Positions 21,305-30,952 of a DNA stretch of 64,000 nt are shown here, piece by piece (the first letter of the stretch is position 1; each line of letters begins with the position of its first letter). The position numbers and the translations under genes are program-made. Under the pieces are notes generated by a model. The model saw nothing but the letters and a program-made list of their open reading frames with translations, ran no database searches and was not told where the DNA came from. Source of the DNA: Ricordea florida (Eukaryota; Cnidaria; Anthozoa; Corallimorpharia; Ricordeidae). The stretch is taken from assembly GCA_949710005.1 (NCBI GenBank), contig OX453272.1, positions 12,866,088-12,930,087 of the forward strand, written 5' to 3'.

Positions 21305-21469
21305 TAAATGATCTTGGTGCAATAATCCACTTTCCAGTTGACTTTCGGCTTTGTTTGTAGCTGTGTCCACATCTAGGTTCTCCTCGGGTGTCACTTCATG
21401 AACGCTTTTCCCAGTCTCGTGTTCTTTTAAGTATTCATATTTTGCTACTCTTCCACTTATCAGTGTTAC
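21305..21469 (-). CDS. Host-gene exon 3
   Basis: A 165-nt (55-codon) open segment bounded by a strong acceptor (T-rich run then AACAG) and donor GTGAGT on the minus strand, phase 0 at both ends. It reads VTLISGRVAKYEYLKEHETG, continues KSVHEVTPEENLDVDTATNK and ends LLHQDHL: acidic and probably disordered. Phase compatibility links it to exon 2 (22163-22498) and exon 4 (10706-10768). The 5' end of the gypsy element begins 93 bp downstream in the next intron. Confidence 0.6.
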
Positions 21470-22162
21470 CTGTTAAAAAAAATAAAGTCTTTGTACAAAT
21501 TGGTACCAGGTTTATACGGACATATCGAGGGGACAAAATGGGTGTTCGCTCGATGTATACACTTCACAAGTTTTGCAATAAACTGGTCAAACTCGGAGTA
21601 CTGTACAAAAAAAACATTTGGGCCAATTACTTTACTCATCAAGAAAGTACCCAGTATCCAGCATTGATAGATATTTTCAAACAATAGTACCGTCTGTGTA
21701 CCCTATGTTAAACCAGTATTCGATTCATTGCATACCGCTGTTTCTGAACAAAAGAGACAAGTTGTAATCAGAACAGATACGATTTCGTATAACTGTATTT
21801 TTGTGTTGCGAATTTAACTTAGAGAATATTTACTCTGGAATAAATTTTGTCCTCTGGAGTACACTTTTGAGGGAAAAATGTTTGCGGTAATGTTTATTTG
21901 TGGGAACTTATTTTTGTGTATTGCTGGAAAAATCGTAAAAAAAACCCCCAAAAATTAGAACCCGCACAAATTTCGTGCCACGGTATAACCAAAATAGATT
22001 GGCTGACAAGTCACGCAAACGCAACTTTGAGATATGGGGTCAAAGTTCAGTTTTTAAAACCTAGTCTGGTCTCTCCGTCATCCAAAAATCTATTCAGATA
22101 AACTTAACCTGAAATGTATTTACCCTGCCGACAAGAATACGATGTTGAAAACCTTGTCTCAC

Positions 22163-22498
22163 CTCTCCTCGGAAGCAGTCGTTTCTTGCCACCATTTCCG
22201 CCTCACACCAATCGTGGTTGTGACACACACAGACAAGATCCTTTTGCAAATGCTTTGGATGTTGTCGTTTTGGAAAATTTGATCTTATCACTGGCCGTCG
22301 CCTATCCAAAGGCCTTTCTCCTTCGGGTTTTCTGACTTCCAAGGCGCCTAGCCACGCGTCAAAATACCTTTTGTAGCCTGCCCAATGTATTAAAACTCTG
22401 CCACCATTGTCCACATCAAGAACAGTCCCATTCAGCCACTGTCCCAACACAGGATCAAATGCCTGAACCTTATCTCCATTCTTAAAGGCCGTCGAAGA
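22163..22498 (-). CDS. Host-gene exon 2: Tudor-knot/chromo-barrel-like domain
   Basis: A 336-nt exon between acceptor CATTTTCACAG and donor GTGAGAC, phase 0. It encodes AFKNGDKVQAFDPVLGQWLN, GTVLDVDNGGRVLIHWAGYK, RYFDAWLGALEVRKPEGE, then a basic linker and a Cys/His stretch (DLVCVCHNHDWCEAEMV). The G-D-K-V-x-A...W-x-x-G-x-V...I-H-W-x-G-Y pattern is that of Tudor-knot/chromo-barrel or agenet-like folds, which read modified histones or bind nucleic acid. It splices in frame to an upstream ATGGAG exon at 22790-22795. The gene has not been identified by name; a chromatin reader is the best guess. Confidence 0.65.
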
Positions 22499-22789
22499 CT
22501 GTGAAAATGCAAAAAAAAGACCATGATTAGGAAGGTGAAACGTGTAAGGGTGGATTTACACTGTTGCAGAATTTCCACAGACGTGCGCCAAAAATGTTAT
22601 GTGCGAGTAAAATCAGCGGAGGCACTTTTATGAAAGGCCTCGGAAAACGTAAAACTGAACAAGGTTCAAACAACTCTTACATTGCCTCTATTTTGTTTAA
22701 TTTACTCAGTTGAAAATGAAAAACAAGAATTTGATGATTTGAGAAAGATCAATGAACGAAGCAAGTTTTCTAAAATATTTTAAACTCAC

Positions 22790-22795
22790 CTCCAT
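22790..22795 (-). CDS. Host-gene exon 1 coding part (ATG GAG)
   Basis: On the minus strand AATAATGGAG is followed at once by the donor GTGAGT. Splicing to 22498 gives an initiator Met-Glu then SSTAFKNGDKV in frame, so this is a plausible start exon. A further splice-bounded 33-nt segment (23382-23414, KLKVYHDLQHQ) lies upstream but joins out of frame through a TAA in exon 1. It may be UTR, alternative, or chance. Confidence 0.45.
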
Positions 22796-22799
22796 TATT

Positions 22800-23467
22800 C
22801 CTGGTTTTAGATGGACTTATACAAGTGAAGTAGAAAGTACACTTTATAGGTATGCTGTGAGCTTAGTGTAAGTGAAAGCACAATGAAGGAAGACGGCGTA
22901 CATGATCTTTTATATTCAACTATTATACGTTCCGTGAGTTCAGCGACTCTAGTATTTCCGTTCTGCTTTCAATTGACTGTATTTTGGTTTGGTCGTTTTC
23001 CTTCTTTAGAAATTATCGATTTTGGAAAAGTTGCTTGAGTCCTTCAAGAATTGAAATAATCATTATCGCCCCACACCCAAATGTTTTACTAAATGCCGAG
23101 TTTAATTAAGACTCATGCTCAAAAAGTACTTGGGAATTCATCTGAAATTGAGCATTTCATTTACATCTAGTCATGGCAAAAAGTCCGTCAGAGTATCTTT
23201 TAACCATAGCATGCAACGTGTGATTATTAGATGTTTTATAGCATGTTGTGTGTTTTCGTGGTACACACGAACCCTCTAAAACATGACTCAATAGATCTTG
23301 CGTGTGACTAGGCCCAGTGTAGACTGACAATGACTAGCTACACGCTGATAAGAAGTTTCCCACAGAGTTAACATCTTTTACCTGATGTTGCAAGTCATGA
23401 TACACTTTCAGCTTCTGTAAAAAAAAAGGAAAAAGAAAAGGAAAAGCGAGCTGGAAAATTGTTCACA
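22800..23467. other. Upstream region of the Tudor-knot-like gene
   Basis: Non-coding sequence between the start exon of the minus-strand host gene and the plus-strand F-box fragment. These are arranged head to head, so it may contain both promoters. No core promoter motif could be picked out with confidence. Confidence 0.35.
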
Positions 23468-23611
23468 ATGGATTTTTTACCCCAAAGCATCATAATTCAA
23501 GTCTTTTCTTTCTTACCTTACAAGTTTATCGGGGCAACAGCATCATTGGTGTGCAAAGCTTGGTGCCAAGCTGCTTATGACCGTAGTTTGATCAAATTTT
23601 CTTCAGTTTAG
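23468..23611 (+). CDS. F-box domain fragment (47 codons)
   Basis: The ATG at 23468 opens MDFLPQSIIIQVFSFLPYKF and continues IGATASLVCKAWCQAAYDRS, with a stop at 23609. This matches the F-box consensus closely (LP-x4-I-x2-x-FSFLP..., VCKAW at the C-terminal helix). F-boxes bind Skp1 in SCF ubiquitin ligases. The frame ends 6 codons after the motif with no clear donor, so this is either a first exon with an atypical splice site or a broken gene. No downstream LRR/WD-repeat exons were seen within the next 1.2 kb. Confidence 0.6.
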   Translation: MDFLPQSIIIQVFSFLPYKFIGATASLVCKAWCQAAYDRSLIKFSSV

Positions 23612-24899
23612 AGAGAGAAAACTGAAAAACAATTTCATCATGCCGTACCATGCGTACGCTTAAAGAACAAGTACCGGTAAGTTACAAACCCTTTCTTAAT
23701 ATAGTCAGTTTGCTAGCTTGGGAATCAAAACGAATTTTGATGAGAGTTCTCGAAATGTGATTCGCTCTACGTTTCGTTAGACCAGCGTAGAAGAGTTTGT
23801 AAGTGATTACCGAATAGCCTTGAAGCAATCTTCGAACAAACATCCACGAAAGTATTACTATGATTATTTTACCATGGAGAATAAAGCAAGTTGTAAAGAT
23901 TGTTTTGAGCGAAGTGGCTCTTTCATTATTTGGTTTAGTGACACATTTACAGGATCACATTCTTATCAGATAAATATGATACCCCATTACTCACCGCGGA
24001 ATGTATCTGACTCCGATTGAATCGGCAAAGTTTTTTTATCATATCAGAATCGGCATCTAGTGGCCACAAATCGGCACCGATTCCAAACCATCAGAAAATT
24101 GATCGGGTCCGTTTCTGATGATCGGGTTGCCTATTTATATTTGGACGTGTTCCCTAAGGTATAATAATCTGTAGAAACCAGAGGAGGGAAAAATAACAGG
24201 TGCTGTTAATCAAACTACGTAAGCATAAGCTTATTTAAAACAGCAACTACCTTCTTTACATTCAGATATATTCAGAAATTAAATCGCACAACACTCAATT
24301 CTACGCCAAAACTGAGAGCCATTTCTCTGAAAACTTTATATTTATATATAAAAGAAAAAAAAACTGTACACACTTGTTTCGAACATCTCTGCTTTGCATC
24401 TTGAAAGAAAATCAATTTTAACAAATGAAGATAAAATCCCCTCTCGCTTGGCAGCCCCTGCAAATTATTAATATTCAATATGTTATTTCGGTAAGCTATC
24501 CTCAACGGGAACTTAAAACAACAGTTAGGAATGTATTTATACTTTCTTCTCGTCCGAACAGGAGATTTCTTTTGCTAACATGTTCGCCAAGAAGAATGTA
24601 AACACAATACTAAATTCCTAAGTATATTATATCCCACAAAAAAATACAATTCTCCACTTAAAATGTCAAGAAAACATACTCCAGCATGTGCGGTGATGAT
24701 TACGTAAGAAACACTGAGGAAAAATAAAGAAAAACTGACATTTCATTGACAATGATTCTTACCGTGTTTAACTGTCTTCAAGACGACGAGAAACCGCAGG
24801 AAAACACACCATCTCAAAGCCCCAACGGTGACATTTCATGTGTTGTCTACGTTGCATGACACTCATCCAACCGTCATAGCCAACTGTAGCTGACAATCT
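23612..24899. other. No recognisable gene
   Basis: AT-rich. Near 24010-24130 a TATCAGAATCGG/CATCAGAAAATTGATCGG motif is repeated in degenerate form, which may be part of a small dispersed repeat. ORFs at 23820-24020 and 24272-24505 have no motif. Confidence 0.35.
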
Positions 24900-26116
24900 T
24901 AAAGTCCCTAATAAATAATGATCAATGACTCCCAGAGTCGAATAACACCCTAATACGCTTAGTGCGACCCCCATGTCCCTTTATCTCTGCCTGCACAGTC
25001 TGGAGCGCTATCCTTTTGCTTGTCCCAACCATTGAAACGGGCATGCTAGAATCCTTAGGAAATGCTTGACTCGCTACTAAATCAGCACTATTATTTCCCC
25101 TCGGCGAGGCGTGTACCCCTGGCTCCCAATGTCGCACATGGCAGTGTGATGTTTGCCATTACAATTCTTACCCTTGATACTTGTCTGTACATTCGCGGCC
25201 CTTGTGACCCTTACGTAAACAGTTAAAACATCAATAAAACTTACGTAACAGAGTTCTACGCTTTCTTACGTCAAGTTCCTTCCTGCAATCCTTATGTGGA
25301 TGATTCACTTGACAGAATGCACGTCCCTCTCTCTGGGCCCTCATATACAGCAGCTTCTCCAAAAGCATGGGAACCATGATGCTGGAGTATGCACCTTCAT
25401 CCACCCCCAATGCCACCAGATCTCTGTAATGTGTCTTGATGATGTTGCAGAATGTCCTTAGTCTCAAAGTGTAGACTGGCGATGCCCCCAGCAGTTCGTT
25501 AATATGTGCCCTCTGGATTAGTGTTCTTTTGTCAAAGCAGGCCTTTAGAACTTCCACCGCTAACTGGTAGCGATCGCAGACTTGGTTGGCTTGTGTAGCA
25601 TTCCTTGCAGGTATGAGAACTTATCTACATTGGAGAGGCCTTCGTTGTTGTGCACAGAGCTCTCGAAGCAGTCTCAAAACTCTTGCCACTCGCAAGGGCT
25701 GCCTCCGAATCTCTTCACTTCTAGTCTTGGGAGTTTAGCGCGGACAGTTTTGTGTTTGCTGCTGCTGCAGTTTATCAGGAATCATTTCAGGATTTTCCTT
25801 TACTGCAATCAATTTTCTTCCTCAATCATCAGCACTACCTCCCTGATTTCATCTTTGAGGCCTTCGCTCTCTTCTATCTCCATAGCCATGTCTCCTTCTG
25901 TTACAGACTCTTCGCCTTCCATGAGAGCCAAGATCCCCTCGTCTAATTGTGTCAGCGTTAGCAGTTTTTTTTTCTAGGCTCGTCTTCCAGGTCTTCAGTG
26001 TGCACTCCTGGATCCCTTAGCTGCCAGTCAGCTTTTCCTTCATCTGACCGATCAGTTTTTTCCCATGTCCTGTGACCCGCTCTGGATTGTCGCTTCCTTC
26101 CAATGTCAGCCATCAT
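24900..26116 (-). pseudogene. BEL/Pao gag and protease remnant (element B)
   Basis: Reading down: the start ATG is at about 26113-26116 (MADIGRKRQSRAGHRTWEK). An acidic N-terminus follows (LTQLDEGILALMEGEE) after a shift at a poly(A) run. The capsid-type DUF1759 region then shows LPRLEVKRFGGSPCEWQEF, VDKFSYLQGMLHKPTKSAI and, in 25557-25231, KACFDKRTLIQRAHINELLG, with several stops and shifts. The protease start is in 25137-24922: ALQTVQAEIKGHGG and LFDSGSH (catalytic DSG). RT, RNase H and integrase are absent. The PBS lies directly upstream at 26142-26160. Confidence 0.8.
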
Positions 26117-26141
26117 GTCTCAATATTTTTTTATTCTCTAG

Positions 26142-26160
26142 TGTCCGGCTCGAAGGACCA
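26142..26160 (-). other. BEL/Pao primer-binding site, element B
   Basis: The element strand reads TGGTCCTTCGAGCCGGAC directly inside the presumed 5' LTR. The same motif is present at 29020-29036 for element C. It starts with TGG, complementary to a tRNA CCA end. Confidence 0.7.
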
Positions 26161-26162
26161 GT

Positions 26163-26580
26163 TGTTGTGGAAACCTCGCTGCTGGTCTTTCACCTCGCTG
26201 CTGGTCTTTCGCCTCGCTGGTCTAACAAACACTTGGACTGTATATCCGCTAACTTGTGATTTATTCCGTGGTCCTACCATGTACCTCAGGACTTACATTC
26301 AACTATACCCCAAATTCTTAAACTCTCTACAAAAAGACTCCCTACAAAAACTCTAGATTACAATATTCTGAACCTTCCTTTATATGTATCCTTACGCAAC
26401 GGTATTTCTCTCAGATTACACAATGAGCAATGTCCTATGTTGTATTGTAACTAAATTGGTAAGCATATTTCTCAATGTTGCATGTTCCTTGACCTTATTT
26501 AGTGATCCAAACGTGGGTAACTACCAGGGTTCTTTAACATGCTAAATTGGACTTGTTCTGGTTTCACAATCTGTCACACA
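26163..26580 (-). repeat. Probable 5' LTR of BEL element B
   Basis: The boundary next to the PBS is clear (TGTTGTGGAAACC). The outer end at CTGTCACACA is a guess from TG...CA symmetry. It contains a short tandem repeat (CTCGCTGCTGGTCTTTC, two and a half copies) and shares a segment with the LTR at 29039 (CTCGCTGGT...AACACT...GGACTGTAT). No partner LTR is seen. Confidence 0.5.
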
Positions 26581-26639
26581 GTGTAATCAACACCGTAATC
26601 TTTTGGTTTTGACAAGTTGCGTGGTGAATCTAATTATAG

Positions 26640-27215
26640 TTTGACCTAGTATTAACTTTCATGACAACAATAGATGAAGTACACCATTGCACAATAGGCC
26701 TTTTTGCTTGCATCTCCAAACCCATGTAAATAACGAGCTGTCACACTTCCTTCACTTACTTGGTAGAGGCACCCATCAGTACCAATCTCTTTCATCAGGA
26801 AACAATTCGTCCCAGTCTATCCTTCCAGTACAAATCTCCTGATAAAGAATTTTCATACTTACCATAACGGGGCTGATCAGACCGAGTGGGTCAAACAAGC
26901 TGGCTAACAGACTCAACATATTGCATTTGGTTGACGTTTAACCCTCAGCCTTTTTAACGATGTGTTTGAAACTGAATTGAAGGGTGTCTGATTCGCAATT
27001 CCATGCCAACCCTAAAGCCCTTTCTTCCTTCGATCCTATGTGCATTACTATTTGGAATTTGGCGTACGTCTCTTCATCCGCAAGCCTACTCGCTCTCTCT
27101 GGTGCAGTCACCGTTTTTTTCTTGAAAACTAATCTCCTCCCGCAATACCGGGTCATTAGTGTTCCATTTGCCCAATTTGAACCCTCCCTGAGCCATCCTA
27201 ATGTTTGCCTTGTTA
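26640..27215 (-). pseudogene. BEL/Pao post-RT region (element C)
   Basis: Frames on the minus strand read GGFKLGKWNTNDPVL, then MLSLLASLFDPLGLISPVMV, WDELFPDERDW and HGFGDASKKAYCAMVY. These are the segments that follow the RT catalytic core and enter the RNase H-like region in BEL/Pao. They occur just after the protease-side block, so the RT palm with its catalytic Asps is missing. Frames shift repeatedly. Confidence 0.75.
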
Positions 27216-27750
27216 TATAACTTGGGGGCCCCTTAAGTGGTACAGTCCCCTGACACTAAGTGATCAGCATAGATGACTTAGTGTCGGCTTCCCCCTTATT
27301 GTTCTCCCCTTTTGAAACTCCCACAAGTAATCTGCGCCTATCAACAAGTCTATTTCGAGCTTTTCTTTCAATCGACAAACATCGAAAACCACAAGTCACG
27401 CAAATGTGGGAAATCATGCTTGACGACCTCGACTGCTCATTGCTTATGTGGGATATGTCCAGTACCACATAAACCTCAATCCTTTGAACCTTGCCCCCTT
27501 AAAGAGGCATGACAATAAACTGCACAACCTCCTGCAATCCTGACCTTGTAGTTCTCTGACTGAAGGTATTTATATTTAACCATTCCTTTCTTACAACTTC
27601 TAAAGCATAGCCACTGGCTGCCTTAGCTGTCATGAACGATCTAAGACTCCCCGAGTCAAACAACTCTCTTATTCTCCCTCTTTTACCCCCCTGGGTCTTG
27701 GGTTGGGCAGTTTGAAGGGTGATCCTACTTCCCGTTCCTACAAGCATACC
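27216..27750 (-). pseudogene. BEL/Pao protease region (element C)
   Basis: 27747-27499 reads ITLQTAQPKTQGGKRGRI and ELFDSGSLRSFMTAKAASGY with the catalytic DSG, then LEVVRKEWLNINTF. About 200 nt further on, in shifted frames, comes IDLLIGADYLWEF, the conserved block after the protease. Within another ~60 codons the sequence jumps to post-RT motifs, which marks an internal deletion around 27215-27250. Confidence 0.78.
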
Positions 27751-27805
27751 ATTACTACTGTTCCCACTTTTAACAGAATTTCCTGATGTCCACTGTCCGC
27801 CACAC

Positions 27806-27824
27806 CCCCCCCCCCCCCCCTCAC
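27806..27824 (+). repeat. Poly(C) homopolymer
   Basis: A run of about 18 C residues inside the BEL element C linker between gag and protease. It may be a length-polymorphic or assembly-prone site. Confidence 0.8.
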
Positions 27825-27927
27825 GGAGCGTTGTTGATGATTTCCCTTACAATTTTTACACATAGCATTCATTTTACAATCACAAGCACAGTAGCCATTG
27901 TCGACACAATTAAATCATTTACCATAT

Positions 27928-29012
27928 TTACGGATTAAGAGTGTACAGTCCCTTTCCTCTACAAAATGCACACTGGAACTGTCCCTTTCTAGTAAGTAAC
28001 ATGCTTGCGGTAGCTGGAGAATTCCTCTTATAGTCACTCACTCCAGTCCTCTTTTCACAGGCATTGAGGCATGAATCCTCCGTCAGCTCTAATTCTACTG
28101 CAAGGGCCTCAAGCAGTTCCTTTGGGCTCCAGTTATGGTACTCCTTTCCACGGGTGATGGTTGAGCTGATGCTGTTGGGGATCCATTCCAAAAGCATCAG
28201 AATTACGATTGCCGAGTATGAAGTCTTGTCGACCTCAAGTGCTTCTAAGGCTCTGAACTTTGTCTCAATGAAGTCATAAAAGCTCTGAAGGCGACTTGTG
28301 TCTCTCTCGTTATACACTGGGTGAACCTTCAAGAGTTTGTTTATGTGTTTCTGTTGTATTGCATTCTTTTTCCTGTACCTTTTCTGTAAAAGTGTCATTG
28401 CTGTGTCATAATTTGCTGCTATGAGGGCAAACCCACAATCGCTGATCGAGCTGGTTCCAGGAGAAGTCCATGCAGGTACGAGAACTTGTCCACCTTCGAG
28501 AGTGACTGGTTTTCGTGAATAGCGCTCAAGAACGAGTCCGAGAACTCCTGCCATTCTTATAGTCCCCCAATGAACTTTTGGACTTAGAGCTTGGACAGTC
28601 TCACGCTTACTGGCTGTTGTGGAGGTGAACCTGATGGGAGGGATGAGTAAAGCTCACCATGACTTGAACTGGACTCTTCGAGTGGTGATGCCTCTGATGG
28701 GGCAGGCACAACAGCGCTATCTTCTAATTTTTCATCAATAGCAGCCAACCTCTGTGTTACATCTGCCTTAAGTTGCTTGCGTCCTTCGATCTTCTTTGCA
28801 ATTTCATCATCTGTGGACCCATCATCTGCTGTCATTTCAGCGAGGATGGTCTCATTAAGAGGCTCAATCTTTTCCATCTGGGCACGGCACGCACCCTTCC
28901 ATTTAGCCAGTATAGGCCTTGTTGCACTGCTCACGAAGACTCCATCTACCTCTGAGAGGGCTTTTTTCAAAAAGGCTTGATGACCTGCTCGGGTTTTCCT
29001 TCTGCTTGTCAT
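27928..29012 (-). pseudogene. BEL/Pao gag (element C)
   Basis: 29012-28584 begins MTSRRKTRAGHQAFLKKALS with coiled-coil and Ser/Pro-rich sequence (KADVTQRLAAIDEKLEDS). A stop-interrupted bridge (KVDKFSYLHGLL-like) leads to 28554-27928 with FALIAANYDTAMTLLQKRYR, IQQKHINKLLKVHPV and AVELELTEDSCLNA, the DUF1759-type capsid domain. At least one frameshift and one stop lie near 28560. It starts right after the primer-binding site at 29020-29036. Confidence 0.82.
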
Positions 29013-29019
29013 CTTTTTA

Positions 29020-29036
29020 TTCGGCTCGAAGGACCA
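29020..29036 (-). other. BEL/Pao primer-binding site, element C
   Basis: The element strand reads TGGTCCTTCGAGCCGAA directly after the LTR; it matches the site of element B except at the end. Confidence 0.72.
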
Positions 29037-29038
29037 GG

Positions 29039-29518
29039 TGTCACGGAATCCTCTACTGCGTTAAAGAAAATCTCTGCTCTCGCTGGTTCACCAACACTCA
29101 GGACTGTATCTGTCATTTCATTCACTTTATTGCTCCTCTAACACGTTCTACAGTTGTTCTACACTTTTGTGGTTTCAATCTGAACTAGTGATACAATGTT
29201 CTCTACATTTACTTGGTCCTGTTGGAAGTTGGCTTCTATGCTACGTGAGTTATAGATTTCCTGAAATCGTGGGTAATATAAATTCTGGAAACTCTGTTGT
29301 CTAACTATCATAAACTAAATATTGTTTCTTGATCCCACTTGTGGTTGATACACCCATTCCTATGTCACGTACATACTTTACGTCACAGAATCTTCCGGTA
29401 GCGCCTTATGACTATAAGTTATAATTCTGTACCCAAACGTGACTACACTACCGTTGTGGACGTTGAATGGGTTGAACAGTCATCCTACGCTAAAGTACGG
29501 TGATTATTGTTCCTGACA
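29039..29518 (-). repeat. Probable 5' LTR of BEL element C
   Basis: It starts TGTCACGG next to the primer-binding site and ends TCCTGACA, giving a 5-bp TGTCA/TGACA terminal inversion as expected of an LTR. Length is 480 bp. No second copy is present, so the 3' end of this element is lost. Confidence 0.6.
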
Positions 29519-30918
29519 ATATTCATGAGTAAAAGAATTCGTTGTTAAATGATACTGAGTAAACAAATTAAAGTAATGTATAAAGATGTCACCAAGCAAT
29601 TAAATTGTTTGTGAAAAAGAAAAATTATTGGACTAAATAAGAATAATGAAGAGATGATGGGAGATCAAGATTTTGTTTTCAGACTTGGAAAAATGTCATT
29701 ATTGTTGAATATTTAGTATTGTAAACATTGTCTGTTGCCTGAATTTTTTTAAACAACAGTCGAATGCTATTAAAAATTCCCAATAAAAATGCAGTAAAGT
29801 TTGTGGAGAATAAGCGCCGTTAAGGCACTGCGAGCTGGGCGAGCCCTCCACCAAATCTACTGGTGATATATGAGAAATCTGCATGAAATCCGCCTGTGCC
29901 AGAAATTTTGCATAAACTTAAAACAGACCTAATCATAAGGGCAGATCACAAAAATTGTTTGCCCATTTTTCCAAAGCCTGTGCATGTAAAATTTTGAGGT
30001 TTCCATTTGTGTAAACAACTCTTCTGTCATGCTCATGACAGTGCCCTCTTAAGCATTTAGGACTCTTTAAACCTCTCTTTTCGGCATGACGAGTCTGGCT
30101 TTTACACATTCCTCCTGCCAAACCTTTCCTTGTAAATTTGGGGGTATGCCATAAATTTTAAAAACACAGTTTTTAACTGCATTTAGTTTGGTTTGGTCTA
30201 GTGGCACCATTGCTGCATCAGATGTAGACCTTCCAGTGCAGTTTCGCCCTTTTTACCTCATGGTATATATGTCATACCATGAGGTATAGTAATGGTTGGA
30301 TTAGTCACTCCATTCCCGTTAGACAATTAATTTATCCATTAAATCCCCATTAAATGTGAATTAAACAGGTTCTCCCCTATTTCCCCTGCTAGGTTTGGTT
30401 TTGTCCACAAAGTCGTGCAATTGTTTTATGTTCACATGTGTGGGGGGAGAGGGTGAGACAAAACAGCAGCACATGTTTACAAAATGGCGTCTGTTGTGTT
30501 GAGGCCAACGTAAAGGTTGTCAAGGCAGGTTTTCGTTCCTCTTCGATGTATCCAAGTTGGACGACGAGTAATCGATCAGTCGTAGCTAGAGTGCACAAAA
30601 CGAACTATTCGAAATGAACGCTTTATGGTCTGGGGAAAGGACAGCACTTCATGGAATAATTACCACATACCATGAGGTAGCTCGAAGGAGCCTTTGATCT
30701 TTCTTCTAGTGTAAAGGTTAAGAAAACTAGGTTTTAGGCAAAGTTCCCACGACTTAAACCAATTTCAAAAGCCCGTTGTTTAATGTGAGGGGGTATGTCA
30801 TTAACAGATCCTTCTGATGCAGTTGTCTTCATCTGGATTTCCTGTTTTTCCTGGCGCCTCTGTAGTAATTAATTAGTTGGTCAACTTTACTGTTGACCTC
30901 TAATAGCTTTCCATAAAT
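29519..30918. other. Mostly unassigned sequence left of the ISL2EU element
   Basis: One coding-like stretch (30071-30251, listed separately) was seen. A second short open run on the minus strand at about 30760-30880 reads KQEIQMKTTASEGSVNDIPP, unidentified. CATACCATGAGGTA occurs at about 30277 and 30667. Nothing else was recognised. Confidence 0.35.
30071..30251 (-). pseudogene. Possible BEN-like C-terminal coding fragment
   Basis: A 60-codon minus-strand frame reads GRNCTGRSTSDAAMVPLDQT, continues KLNAVKNCVFKIYGIPPNLQ and VWQEECVKARLVMP, and then stops. The spacing of a P-L-D-x-x-K-L start, aromatic core and terminal W resembles the end of BEN domains, but the match is weak. The fragment may be the last exon of an unknown gene or a decayed copy. 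Confidence 0.25.
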
Positions 30919-30952
30919 AGACCTCTTTAGCTTCCAGGTCACGTGGTCTGAA

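Noticed and set aside
23382..23414. 33-nt exon-like segment (KLKVYHDLQHQ) on the minus strand
   Set aside because: Good splice sites, but it joins the ATGGAG exon through a stop; too short to support a gene alone.
27806..27824. Poly(C) as regulatory or G-quadruplex site
   Set aside because: Lies inside a decayed BEL element; simple slippage is sufficient.
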